Positions 4,477 to 12,694 are shown, numbered from the stretch's first letter. The stretch is 12,694 nucleotides of DNA from Euryarchaeota archaeon UBA250 (GCA_002504845.1 DATW01000017.1:2432-15125), one strand, 5' to 3'. Made by a program: numbers and translations. Notes: generated by a model not told the origin, from the letters alone.

Positions 4477-6129
4477 GTGGCACGAGAGCTCATCAGGCTG
4501 GAAGACGTGCACCGTTCCTTTGGACCGGTGACAGTTCTAGAAGGTGTAAACGTCAGAATCGACGAAGGGGATAGGATTGGGATCGTCGGACACAATGGTG
4601 CTGGTAAAACAACGCTGTTGAGGACCGTTTCTCAACAAGATCAAGATGTAGGTGAGATATCATTTGCTCCGGGTCTTCGCATCGCTTTTCTAACACAGGT
4701 CAGGGATATCAATGACGGCGCCACACTAGAGGAAGAGTTGGGTCGAAAAGGTCGGCAGTTCGAGGAGATCGATGAAGAGTTGTCTATGATCGAGGCAAAG
4801 ATGGCTGATCCGTCCTTCTACGAAGGGGATTGGCAGACAGATATTGACCGCTACCAGGAATTGCAGAGTATGAATGCAAAAAGTGGTGGTTCGAACGTAG
4901 CAAGTCATGCGCAGGAGATCCTGCGTGCTCTTGATCTCTCACAGCACCCCATGGAAACGCCACTTGAATCCCTTTCAGGGGGGGAGCGGGCAAAGGTTGC
5001 TCTTGCTCGCCAGCTTGTCGGTCTCTCTGAAATCGAGGTATTCTTCCTAGATGAGCCTACGAATCACCTTGACTTGGAAACACTAGATTGGCTTGAGAGA
5101 TTTCTGCTTGATTTCAAGGGCGCCATAGTTGTAGTTAGCCATGACCGGTATTTTCTTGATCGTATCTGTAATGCTGTTCTGGAAGTGCAAGATGCGCATG
5201 TCAGGGGATATACCGGTAATTACACATCCTATCTCAAGCAGAAAGAGCTCTTTCTACAGACTCTTGAAGATCGGATTGAGAAAACGCAGAAAGAATTGCG
5301 CCGATTGAAGGGCGCTGTTCAGTCTATGAAATCAGCTAATAAGTACGATAAATCAATCTCACAGAAACATGTAATGATCAATCGTTCTCAACGTGAATTG
5401 AAATGGCTCCGTTCTTTGAAACCTAAAGCGAGACGTGCACTGAAATTCACATTAGAATCAAGTGAGAAATCAAGTCTTGAAGTTCTAGATATAGCAAATG
5501 GAACATTGCTTTTCGACGGACTTCAGAGACCTATTTTCAAGTCGGTCGAGGCTAGTGTGAGGAGAGGCCAGAAGATAGGCGTGGTTGGTGGAAACGGGGC
5601 AGGAAAGACAACTCTGCTGAGGACTATAATGGGAGAGATAAAACTAGATTCCGGGAAAATAGATGTCAGGCCTGGTGTACAGATTGGCTACTTTCACCAA
5701 GATCACCGATCTCTTGACTTCGAATTGACCCCAGTTGAACAGATACGCTCCCTGAAACCAAGAATGGAGTACGGAGACATACGAGCTATGCTGGGGCAGT
5801 TCCAATTCACAAAAGATATGGTTAGTACCAAATTGAAGGCACTTAGCGGTGGCGAGAGGGCGCGAATAGCTCTGTTGAAGCTCCTTCTTGAAGAGAATAA
5901 TCTTCTCTTGCTGGATGAGCCCACAAATCATTTGGATACAGACGCAAAGGAAGCCTTGGAAGGGGCTCTGAGCGATTATGATGGCAGCATAATCACAGTT
6001 AGCCATGATAGATGGTTCTTGGATAGGGTTTGCGATACCATCTGGGAGCTTCCGGGGGATGGGCGTATTATTATCTGGCCAGGAAACTATACTCGTTATT
6101 TGGAAAGAGTGCGGGCCCGGAAAAAATAG
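4477..6129 (+). CDS. ABC-F family ATPase (ribosome-associated, Uup/EttA/YfmR type)
   Basis: This 550-residue protein has two ABC ATPase domains and no membrane segment, which defines the ABC-F class. These proteins bind the ribosome near the E site and influence elongation or relieve stalling. Domain 1 has Walker A GHNGAGKT (38-45), signature LSGGE (166-170), Walker B with FFLDEPTNHLD (189-199) and switch His 222. The charged helical linker (about 253-325), rich in Lys, Arg and Glu, matches the P-site tRNA interaction motif region. Domain 2 has GGNGAGKT (371-378), LSGGE (456-460), LLLLDEPTNHLD (476-487) and His 510. Domain 1 also has an insertion at about 88-145, resembling the arm of the family. 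The start is GTG 4477, as no in-frame ATG lies between it and an upstream TGA. ABC-F proteins are patchy in archaea, so acquisition from bacteria is possible. Confidence 0.95.
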   Translation: MARELIRLEDVHRSFGPVTVLEGVNVRIDEGDRIGIVGHNGAGKTTLLRTVSQQDQDVGEISFAPGLRIAFLTQVRDINDGATLEEELGRKGRQFEEIDEELSMIEAKMADPSFYEGDWQTDIDRYQELQSMNAKSGGSNVASHAQEILRALDLSQHPMETPLESLSGGERAKVALARQLVGLSEIEVFFLDEPTNHLDLETLDWLERFLLDFKGAIVVVSHDRYFLDRICNAVLEVQDAHVRGYTGNYTSYLKQKELFLQTLEDRIEKTQKELRRLKGAVQSMKSANKYDKSISQKHVMINRSQRELKWLRSLKPKARRALKFTLESSEKSSLEVLDIANGTLLFDGLQRPIFKSVEASVRRGQKIGVVGGNGAGKTTLLRTIMGEIKLDSGKIDVRPGVQIGYFHQDHRSLDFELTPVEQIRSLKPRMEYGDIRAMLGQFQFTKDMVSTKLKALSGGERARIALLKLLLEENNLLLLDEPTNHLDTDAKEALEGALSDYDGSIITVSHDRWFLDRVCDTIWELPGDGRIIIWPGNYTRYLERVRARKK

Positions 6130-6156
6130 CTGATTCAAGGAGAAGGAGCATTCGCC

Positions 6157-7425
6157 CTACAAATAATCAGAGATTTTAGCTTGGATCATTCTTTTTGCAA
6201 ACCATGATTCCATCACTTCTTGGCGAGAAGATGCTTCCGTGGCTATTGTGGAAATTGCATCATTCATCGTATCGAATTTCTGAGGGGTGGTATTCAATGC
6301 CTCTCTACAGGCCTCTCGAATGAGCCAGACACCAACAGGTGCCCAATAGCCGGGACCTATGTCCCTCCACACGAATGCGGATCCTGATCTTCGTGCGGAT
6401 CTGAGATGCTCTAGAATCGCTAGTCGTGCTGCGTAATACGCCCCAGTGACGTTGTCAGCATATTTGGTTCTAGGACGTTGATCTTCCCAATCGGAAGTCA
6501 CGTTCCCGGGATTGGACCACAATGAGTCTTTCATCCATGCCTCGGACATCTGAAAAGCCCATGATCCGGGTGCAGTGATTATCCAAAAGCGATTATCCAG
6601 GTACTCTGAACGGTGTAAGTAGATCTTGTCAAGTGATGGATAATCAAGAATCTGGCTCCAGATTCGATCTCCTAACGCGCTGTCTGTCGCTGTAATAGAC
6701 CACCTGGTAGGTACTAGTCGTCTTTGCTCGTCTTTTCCGAGAAGGCCGGAGGATAACAATCTGGAAAGATGCGCCTCTCCGACTCCATTCATTGAGAGTT
6801 CATCCATTGCGTCAGTGGCCAAGAGATCTGTTTCCTCAACAATAGAGTCAACTTTCCTGGAGATTCTAGCATGTCCGATTACTTCCAAATCCTCGATTAT
6901 TCCACTTGGGCCGAGTGGTCTGCTCATGGAGTCGAAAGTCAGAGGTGTACTCAAATCGACTGGTCCTCTGAATCCGATTCCGATTTCGACTTCTTTCTCG
7001 GCCATTGCAATTTCTTGTGTTGCTGCTAGGACTTTCCCCGGGCTTTTTGCTTCCCATACTTTGGCTGATTGGCCTCCTGTGACTAAACCTGCATGTCTCG
7101 TTGCGACTTCCTCGATAGGGCGGCCGTAGAGTTGTGCTGGATCAGATATCGGAGTGGAGTTGTCCTGTGACCAAATCGTAGATGGGCCTACTCTGACATC
7201 TGGGTATCCGTATCTTCCGACAAATACCTGTGGAGGGGATGGCCCTTCGATTCGGTCGGCTATTCGTGGTTTCATCGGCTGGAACTTATTTCTCACCCCA
7301 AGAAGCAGAGGGCATGGGTCTAACCCGCAGAGCGATTTCTTCCCTCTGCAGTCAATACACTCGGGGAACACTGGCCTGTAATCATCATCGAGCGTTCTTA
7401 GCGATAATGGCGGTGAGGCGTTCAT
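6157..7425 (-). CDS. nreA: DNA repair protein NreA
   Basis: This 422-residue protein matches archaeal NreA, implicated in DNA damage tolerance with PCNA. It starts with a four-cysteine cluster, CIDC...C....C (Cys 23, 26, 33, 38), likely zinc-binding, in the family form CxxCxGxxxLCG. Then come SPPQVFVGRYGYPDVRVGPS (63-82) and the core segment LVPTRWSITATDSALGD (237-253), both characteristic. The last eight residues, QAKISDYL, fit the PCNA-interacting pattern Qxx(I/L)xx(F/Y)x, as known for NreA tails. I choose ATG 7425 because it overlaps the upstream DUF373 stop as ATGA; the frame also allows TTG 7434, three residues earlier. It is convergent with the ABC-F gene, with only 27 bases between the stops. 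Confidence 0.92.
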   Translation of the reverse strand: MNASPPLSLRTLDDDYRPVFPECIDCRGKKSLCGLDPCPLLLGVRNKFQPMKPRIADRIEGPSPPQVFVGRYGYPDVRVGPSTIWSQDNSTPISDPAQLYGRPIEEVATRHAGLVTGGQSAKVWEAKSPGKVLAATQEIAMAEKEVEIGIGFRGPVDLSTPLTFDSMSRPLGPSGIIEDLEVIGHARISRKVDSIVEETDLLATDAMDELSMNGVGEAHLSRLLSSGLLGKDEQRRLVPTRWSITATDSALGDRIWSQILDYPSLDKIYLHRSEYLDNRFWIITAPGSWAFQMSEAWMKDSLWSNPGNVTSDWEDQRPRTKYADNVTGAYYAARLAILEHLRSARRSGSAFVWRDIGPGYWAPVGVWLIREACREALNTTPQKFDTMNDAISTIATEASSRQEVMESWFAKRMIQAKISDYL

Positions 7426-8540
7426 ATCCCCCAATGTCGGTTTGCATTGGGGTCATCGTCTTCATTCCTCAAAGAGTCAACTACAACTCTCAACAGATAA
7501 TAGAAGACGACAGACATGAATGGGAGGCCCCAATCATCAACCACCGTTGAGACTGATGGCTGGTAATTGGGCCACTCCTGCAAAAGGTCGACAGTAGCAT
7601 TGATGAATGCATAAGAAACGAGTCCTAATCCAATCATGAGGATTGATTGTCCGCGGAATGTGCCTTCTTTCCACCTGAGTACCCCAAGTGAAAGTGAGAA
7701 GCAAACTCCTGCTATAACCAACCACTGTAGAGCCTCGTCGATGGCTCTAGCCCATATCCACACCGCTGATCTGTCACCGTAAGCGACGTTGTCCGTAAAC
7801 ACGTCAAATGCAGCGAGTATACTGAATAGAACAGAAACTACCGAAACTGCCCATAACAGAGATGAAAATAGCCCGCCGGATGCGCTGCTCCGCATATCAT
7901 CAAAGAGTCGCTCGAGCTGCTGCTCCCATCCAAGTCCTTTAGCAAGGATCCATGCACCTATGATAAGGGGCAGTGAACCTATCACGATGTTGCCGTATTT
8001 CGGTACGATGAGGCCCAGACCCAATATCAGAAGGAATGTTGCGATTGGCACGAGGAGCCTTGCTCTCCATCGAGGATCTTCTATTGCCTTTGCAATGTAA
8101 TAGTAGGTACTCTCGATTCCTTTGGACTGTCTGACAATGATTTTCTCGATATGATCGATACGGACCCTTGAAGAAATGATCGGAAGTGAGGCTTCATCTT
8201 CGGCGCCATCTGTTACGAGAACCGCGGTATCGGGTTGAAAAAGTCGGATGACTTCATCCAGTTGGCTCGCAATCGCCCGATCGCTTCTAGGGCCCACTCG
8301 TACGTCTCCTGTGAGTATTGCCACTTCGACTCCATCGTTTGATTCAGATTTTTCAACTAATCTATCGTGATGGTGCAATGCTCCCATGATGGCGTTTGTA
8401 TCGCTCTCCTCAGGATCTGCGATTCCGAGTCTCAAAGCTGCTGTCAGAGTAGCCTTTCGACCTATGACTGGGCCCCTTACACCGGCCTTGACCCCGAGAT
8501 CATTATCTCGGTCGACAGTGACGACTAACGTTCTCACCAT
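7422..8540 (-). CDS. DUF373 family membrane protein
   Basis: This 372-residue protein belongs to the archaeal DUF373 family, whose function is unknown. The N-terminal 150 residues form a soluble alpha/beta domain with family motifs VTVDRDNDLGVKAG (7-20), ADPEESDTNAI (41-51), LTGDVRVG (76-83), VTDGAEDE (109-116) and VRQSKGIESTYYYI (136-149). The clustered acidic residues suggest metal or nucleotide binding, which is inference. About six membrane helices follow (roughly 162-180, 185-203, 225-247, 270-288, 299-320, 338-356), ending in a short charged tail. The start ATG 8540 has no Shine-Dalgarno. Its stop overlaps the nreA start as ATGA, so the two are probably translated together; priL lies 84 bases upstream on the same strand. 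Confidence 0.92.
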   Translation of the reverse strand: MVRTLVVTVDRDNDLGVKAGVRGPVIGRKATLTAALRLGIADPEESDTNAIMGALHHHDRLVEKSESNDGVEVAILTGDVRVGPRSDRAIASQLDEVIRLFQPDTAVLVTDGAEDEASLPIISSRVRIDHIEKIIVRQSKGIESTYYYIAKAIEDPRWRARLLVPIATFLLILGLGLIVPKYGNIVIGSLPLIIGAWILAKGLGWEQQLERLFDDMRSSASGGLFSSLLWAVSVVSVLFSILAAFDVFTDNVAYGDRSAVWIWARAIDEALQWLVIAGVCFSLSLGVLRWKEGTFRGQSILMIGLGLVSYAFINATVDLLQEWPNYQPSVSTVVDDWGLPFMSVVFYYLLRVVVDSLRNEDDDPNANRHWGI

Positions 8541-8595
8541 GGTGGTATCGATATGGGATAGAAGGGGTGAAGATTTGAATTGTTTGCCGACATGG

Positions 8596-8603
8596 AAGAA
8601 AAA
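8596..8603 (-). terminator. Possible T-rich terminator after priL
   Basis: On the minus strand TTTTTCTT occurs 21 bases after the priL stop, in the 84-base gap before the DUF373 gene. Archaeal RNA polymerase often terminates at T-tracts without a hairpin. This one is short, so readthrough into DUF373-nreA is quite possible. Confidence 0.3.
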
Positions 8604-8624
8604 TAGTCGACTGGAAGAGAATCC

Positions 8625-9737
8625 TCATGTTTCGAACCTTGCTCTTGAACGCTGTTTGGCTCGGAGATATTTGAGTGGGTGCGTCAACCACTCCTGATCG
8701 CATAGCCTGTCATCTCCCTGAGAGACCGGACACCTTGCAGCAGCCTTGAGTGCTGCACAAGCATGGGGGGTGTATTCACGCTCGTAAACGTGGCCGACTT
8801 GATAGGCCGTTGTTTGAGGGTCGTAGTCAGGTGCGCCTTCGAACATTGAGCAAGTCACATCAACAGGAATGCCGATGCTCCTGGCCATCGCAGCGACAAA
8901 CACCCTGCCGACGTGGTTTACGTTGACTCCTGAAGCCAGTTCCTCAACCGAGGTTGAAAAGCAGGGAGGCCAATCATCGCGGGTGGCAGCCGATACTGGC
9001 ATCTCAGATCTGACTTGGGACCCGAAAAGTTCGGTTATTCTTGTCACTTCTTCGCCTAATCGATCTGCCATTGGCTCAGACATTTTTTCCATGCTTTCAC
9101 GGCACCTCTGGATCAAATCCTCGCGAATTCTTTCCTTTATCAGTCGCGCAACGCGTTCCCTACTACTCTCACCAGAAGCTGGATCGAGCATTACCCAGCC
9201 GTTCTTCACCGGTCTATTGACAAGCCTCCAATAGGAGCCGGATATTCTCGGACATAGTTCTAAGAAATCTGCTATGGGAACTGAATAAATCGTTTGACCG
9301 TCACGGAACACCGCCTCGATGGATGATAGATATGTTCCAGCCACTAATTCGAATCTCTCATTATCTCGCCCTATGTTTTTGTCTGCGAGGCTAGATTCTC
9401 CTTCCGCCCAGCGCGCCATGAGTCTCTCGTCGAAAGAAGCGCATACGACAAGGAAGGCATACTGGTATGCGGCTATTGCAAAAAGTCTGGATGCCTCATT
9501 CGCCAGATCTACAGAAGTCATAGGATCTGCGTCTGACTTGTGCACGATAGATTCCACAAGCCTGAGGCGTCCGAGTGATCTCGCCTCCTCGAGCCATCCT
9601 TGTTCGATGATGGCATCGATGTCGATGGCATTCTCATCGAACAGCTTTCGAATATGCGGTCTTGCCTGCGGTAGGAATGGATATCGTGCCAATGCGCTCG
9701 GATCGACAAGGTCCGGTGGCGTGACGGGCATCGGCAT
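8625..9737 (-). CDS. priL: DNA primase large subunit PriL
   Basis: PriL is the non-catalytic, iron-sulfur subunit of archaeal primase; with PriS it initiates RNA or DNA primers for replication. From ATG 9737 it has 370 residues. Near the N-terminus is LARYPFLPQA, the typical start region. The helical middle is followed by the C-terminal domain with the four expected cluster cysteines: WPPC (Cys 259), TPHAC (327), AARC (336) and RLC (346). Conserved GVNVNHVGRVFVAAM, APDYDPQTTAYQVGHVY and the final HPLKYLR are also seen. Two further in-frame ATGs exist: 9791, whose first base overlaps the start of the divergent mptE-like gene, and 9731. I prefer 9737 because the 18 extra residues from 9791 look unlike the family and 9791 would leave no divergent promoter space. 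PriS is not in the window. Confidence 0.93.
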   Translation of the reverse strand: MPMPVTPPDLVDPSALARYPFLPQARPHIRKLFDENAIDIDAIIEQGWLEEARSLGRLRLVESIVHKSDADPMTSVDLANEASRLFAIAAYQYAFLVVCASFDERLMARWAEGESSLADKNIGRDNERFELVAGTYLSSIEAVFRDGQTIYSVPIADFLELCPRISGSYWRLVNRPVKNGWVMLDPASGESSRERVARLIKERIREDLIQRCRESMEKMSEPMADRLGEEVTRITELFGSQVRSEMPVSAATRDDWPPCFSTSVEELASGVNVNHVGRVFVAAMARSIGIPVDVTCSMFEGAPDYDPQTTAYQVGHVYEREYTPHACAALKAAARCPVSQGDDRLCDQEWLTHPLKYLRAKQRSRARFET

Positions 9738-9789
9738 GCGTCTATGAGTGACCGGCAGGGTTCTTGAACGCTCACGATAGGCGTATGAC

Positions 9790-10530
9790 ATGGAGGGTCA
9801 GGAAGACCCGACTCGAAAATCCAATCTTTTACAGATACAGGATGAAATCAGATTGGCATTCGGTTGGAGTTTGGAAAGAGACGTGGATATCGCCAAATGG
9901 CTCATTGATGAATTAATGAAACAAGGATATCCAAACTGGTCTTTTGACGGATTTAATTCAAACTGGTCCAATGTTAAATCAGAACTGCTCAATAGGCGGG
10001 GATGTGTCTGCATAGTAGGCGCAGCAGTTGAGAAGTATGAAGTCGAAAAAGCAATCGAAAAAGATTGTTCCTTGGTAATTGCAGATGGCTCAGCAGGAGT
10101 TTTTTCAGAATTGGACGAGCCGGCCAAGGGGTGGAATCGAACAGTGGCGATTGTCACCGACGGTGATGGGGGCAGGGGCCTTGATGAAGCGATTGAGAGG
10201 GGCATTCCACTCATTATACACGCTCATGGTGACAATCGAATGGCTTTGGAGTCGCTCATCTCAAAAATAAGAAATCATCCTATTTCTTTGACGCATCAGA
10301 CGCGTCATGGGATACTGGGCATGCGTAATCCCGGGGGATTCACTGACGGTGATAGAGCGGCCTGTATTGCAATTGCAATGGGTGTAGAAGTGAGTCGTAT
10401 CGACCTTTTGGGAACTAGATCGGATATTGTTGGGAAGTATTCTGGAGTCACCAATCCGGAAAGGAAGTTGAAGAAGTTGGTCTGGATGAAGAATATTCTA
10501 GAGGTGCTCGGATTCGAAGGAGTCAGATAA
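9790..10530 (+). CDS. mptE: 6-hydroxymethyl-7,8-dihydropterin pyrophosphokinase, MptE-like (DUF115)
   Basis: This 246-residue protein resembles archaeal MptE, which transfers pyrophosphate from ATP to 6-hydroxymethyl-7,8-dihydropterin in the folate or methanopterin pathway. It is unrelated to bacterial FolK. Motifs are VCIVGAA (73-79, replacing the usual IVGAGPS), LVIADGS (95-101), AIVTDGDG (120-127, family VTDLDG), LIIHAHGDN (141-149) and NPGGFTDGDRA (180-190), then a terminal helix with KLKKLVWMKNILEVLGF. The N-terminal helix IQDEIRLAFGWSLERD is also family-like. ATG 9790 is the first ATG after an in-frame TAG (9778-9780), so the start is nearly forced. It is divergent from priL and its stop overlaps the polD large-subunit stop by 8 bases. 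The exact pterin substrate is not shown by the sequence. Confidence 0.88.
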   Translation: MEGQEDPTRKSNLLQIQDEIRLAFGWSLERDVDIAKWLIDELMKQGYPNWSFDGFNSNWSNVKSELLNRRGCVCIVGAAVEKYEVEKAIEKDCSLVIADGSAGVFSELDEPAKGWNRTVAIVTDGDGGRGLDEAIERGIPLIIHAHGDNRMALESLISKIRNHPISLTHQTRHGILGMRNPGGFTDGDRAACIAIAMGVEVSRIDLLGTRSDIVGKYSGVTNPERKLKKLVWMKNILEVLGFEGVR

Positions 10531-12694
10531 AATCGCTCAGCGTCATTACAGTGACCTTGTCGTTATCGAATAGTGAGTCGACACTGGATTGCATCCATTC
10601 TACGCGTTGCCTGGTGTAGAGATCTATACCATACATATCCATGACATCGTTCGTAACCTGGATGTACTTTCGGACTGACTTTGGGAACACCGTTAGAGTC
10701 AGATTCCCCCCACAAACGTTTGCACGGTCATCGTCGCTTGAACTGTCTAAAACTCTTGTCTGGTCGTTTCTCGCTACTTTAGCAATGCATGACCCTGAAA
10801 GTGGTATTCTGCGATAGGACGTGTTACATTTGACGCAACGAACCTTCTGTCTAGAGAATGCAACTAGATTTCCACGGATATCTCTCAAGAAGTGCGATTC
10901 GATGACTTGCTTGGCGACTCTCTCGACTGAGACTGCACGAAGTTGCGAAGCCAATGCGAGCTGTGCATCCATTTTCTCCCTCATTGTGTCAAGAATCTTG
11001 TACTGGGAGTTTGATGGGCCTGAAGAAAGACCTGCTGAATCGTGAGTCCACCCATAACCACGGACGTCTCCCACTGTTCCCACCCTATTGTCTACCATAT
11101 CAACGACATGTTTCACTTCGGAGGGATGCATCTGAGATATTGTCGCTTCATAGAATTCAGGGGGATACATCCACGAGCAGTCAACATTGAGTGCTTCTTT
11201 GTCTATCTGGCTGGGGAGTAATTGGGTAGTGAGCACAAGTGGCGCATCCATTTGTCCGCCGCGATTTGATGGGAGAATGTCCCTCGAGAAATTAAGGAGT
11301 CCTTCCAGTAGTAGCATGACGCAATCCTCATCTCCATCGCAATTGCGCCTTTTCGCAGCATGAAATAGGGGGTGTGCGTAGCCGGCCGATGCGTCCGACC
11401 ACCCAATTATTCTACAAAGTACACCGCCGGATGTGTGAGGTGCAAGTCCTATTGCGAGATGTCCGACGAGATCTTGCTTGCGCTCATATTTGTAGAAAGG
11501 TTGCATATCATACATTTTTGTGAGTTCGTCATCAACAAATCTACAGGTTCTCGAGAGATGGTCTTCTGCATTGGTTGAGAGTATGATGTCCTGAGGAAAT
11601 ATTTCGAGTATCTGTTCATCAGAAGAAAGGGGTTCTCCATCCATATCTTTAGCATATCCGAGGTCCAGGAGGGTTCTCCACGGAGTCCCTATCTCCGATG
11701 GTCGAAAATGAGTGATTGGAACATCGATCATATCGAACCTGGATGTTCCGTCTTTGTTCACTGAAACATCATGTAGTGCTCTCAAAATTCCTTTCTCGAG
11801 AGGTTCTGGGGTCTGTAGCCTGGATTCGAGTTCTCTTGTCGCCTTTATTGGTCTTGGGAGAGAGTTGAGGCCGAGGTTCTGTCTTGCTGATTCTAGAATG
11901 GTTGTGAATTGTACGTGTCTCTTCTCCCCCAGCCTTCGAGTGCTTTCTTTGCGTCGCCTTATCTCCGTTCTTCCATTACAAGGGCCATCGCCATCGCCGT
12001 GGTCATGACGACAGGTGATTTCATGGGTATCCCTGCCGCATTCTATGCAGCGCCTTATGCTCACATCAACGCTCAGAGCACCCTTTCCAATTTGACCGAG
12101 CAGCCTTTGCGGTCCCCCGTTATTTCCAATGGGATAAAGTGCGTGAGTATACTGCTTCATCTCTCTTCTCTGGGCCTTTTCCGGTCGGCCCATTCTGGCC
12201 CCTATTCGGGTTGGGACCGCATCTTTCCAATGGTGCTTGGAGATTTTTCTGATGAGCCAAAGTGACTGTTCTACTTCATCGTCGTCAATCAGAATTTTCG
12301 AGGTCATCAGTTCATCTGGATTCGGGGGGCCTGGGTCTTCGATCTCAGCAGCGGCTTCATCGCCTATCTTCTCAGTCTCCTCCACACCGAGATTCTGTTG
12401 TCTGGCCTCTGTCTCAGCACTTATTCTACGCTCTGTCCTAACTATCTCTATCTGTTCAATTCGTTTTCTTTCGGCTTCAAGTACGTCTCTTGCCTCTCTA
12501 ATTGCCGAAAGTCTTCGATTGGTAATCTCTAACACAGTGTCATGTCCATCTATCTGGTTTTGATCGGAAAGGGTGTCGCATAGTGGCTGCCAACCCGAAT
12601 CTATGATGATGCTCTTTCCACTTATTCTGTGCTCTATTCCCAAGCTCATCAGTGCAAATCTGATCGGGCCGTATCGGTCGATTATGGAGATGTT
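10523..12694 (-). CDS. polC: DNA polymerase D large subunit DP2 (partial, C-terminal part)
   Basis: The frame is open through the right edge, so the N-terminal part of this roughly 1,100-residue or longer protein is missing; about 723 residues are visible. DP2 is the catalytic subunit of archaeal replicative PolD, with a double-psi beta-barrel core like that of RNA polymerase. Numbered from Met at 12649, visible motifs are IGARMGRPEKA (149-159), zinc cysteines 201/204/213/224, GLAPHTSGGVLCRIIGWSDA (401-420), catalytic AAKRRNCDGDED (431-442) with Asn 436, Asp 438 and Asp 440, LLNFSRDILPSNRGGQMDAP (451-470), and a second cysteine set 605/608/621/646. The C-terminus VMTLSDFI is PCNA-box-like. 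No intein interrupts the catalytic motif. Residues about 43-110 form a highly charged helical insertion. The Met at 12649 is internal, not the start. Confidence 0.97.
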   Translation of the reverse strand, partial: NISIIDRYGPIRFALMSLGIEHRISGKSIIIDSGWQPLCDTLSDQNQIDGHDTVLEITNRRLSAIREARDVLEAERKRIEQIEIVRTERRISAETEARQQNLGVEETEKIGDEAAAEIEDPGPPNPDELMTSKILIDDDEVEQSLWLIRKISKHHWKDAVPTRIGARMGRPEKAQRREMKQYTHALYPIGNNGGPQRLLGQIGKGALSVDVSIRRCIECGRDTHEITCRHDHGDGDGPCNGRTEIRRRKESTRRLGEKRHVQFTTILESARQNLGLNSLPRPIKATRELESRLQTPEPLEKGILRALHDVSVNKDGTSRFDMIDVPITHFRPSEIGTPWRTLLDLGYAKDMDGEPLSSDEQILEIFPQDIILSTNAEDHLSRTCRFVDDELTKMYDMQPFYKYERKQDLVGHLAIGLAPHTSGGVLCRIIGWSDASAGYAHPLFHAAKRRNCDGDEDCVMLLLEGLLNFSRDILPSNRGGQMDAPLVLTTQLLPSQIDKEALNVDCSWMYPPEFYEATISQMHPSEVKHVVDMVDNRVGTVGDVRGYGWTHDSAGLSSGPSNSQYKILDTMREKMDAQLALASQLRAVSVERVAKQVIESHFLRDIRGNLVAFSRQKVRCVKCNTSYRRIPLSGSCIAKVARNDQTRVLDSSSDDDRANVCGGNLTLTVFPKSVRKYIQVTNDVMDMYGIDLYTRQRVEWMQSSVDSLFDNDKVTVMTLSDFI

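Noticed and set aside
5644..6138. 164-residue minus-strand frame opposite the ABC-F C-terminus
   Set aside because: It lies wholly antisense to a well-supported ATPase domain and its translation shows no family motif.
9319..9747. 142-residue plus-strand frame opposite priL
   Set aside because: Antisense to the N-terminal half of priL, Ser/Ala-rich low-information translation, no motif.
1..12694. CRISPR, tRNA, rRNA, transposon, toxin-antitoxin or phage genes
   Set aside because: No direct repeat array, cloverleaf-like segment, transposase or integrase motif was seen; nearly all of the window is covered by core genes.

Overview
The window reads as a compact archaeal chromosome segment. Several genes are archaea-specific: the family D DNA polymerase large subunit, the archaeal/eukaryotic-type primase large subunit PriL, the repair protein NreA, the KEOPS subunit Pcc1, archaeal phosphopantothenate synthetase, an MptE-type pterin pyrophosphokinase and a DUF373 membrane protein. 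With moderately balanced base composition and a mix of Shine-Dalgarno and apparently leaderless starts, I would guess a marine Thermoplasmatota (Poseidoniales, Marine Group II-like). That placement is inference from family resemblance, not from a search.

Layout. The left edge (1-919, minus) holds the start of a P-loop NTPase resembling THEP1, preceded by an unrecognised 204-residue protein with a coiled coil and a probable winged helix. Divergent from it on the plus strand (1021-2205) is an isocitrate/isopropylmalate-dehydrogenase family enzyme. Its stop codon overlaps that of a minus-strand cofactor pair: nadC (quinolinate phosphoribosyltransferase, NAD synthesis) followed by phosphopantothenate synthetase (CoA synthesis), joined by a 4-base ATGA overlap. 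Upstream of nadC are a possible 29-residue single-helix microprotein and pcc1. An ABC-F ATPase runs divergently from pcc1 on the plus strand.

The right half is mainly replication and repair. On the minus strand are priL, a DUF373 membrane protein and nreA; the last two share an ATGA overlap. Divergent from priL is an mptE-like gene, whose stop overlaps that of the polD large subunit gene. That gene continues beyond the right edge, so about 720 C-terminal residues are visible. PriL would supply primers, PolD would extend them, and NreA and PolD both end in tails resembling PCNA-binding boxes.

I saw no tRNA, rRNA, CRISPR array, insertion sequence, integrase or intein. Intergenic space is very small. 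Most of the window is ordinary core genome, and I do not see a clear undescribed multi-gene system. The less explained items are the microprotein candidate, the DUF373-NreA coupling, an open frame beyond the stop of the 204-residue gene, and palindromes in two divergent promoter regions.
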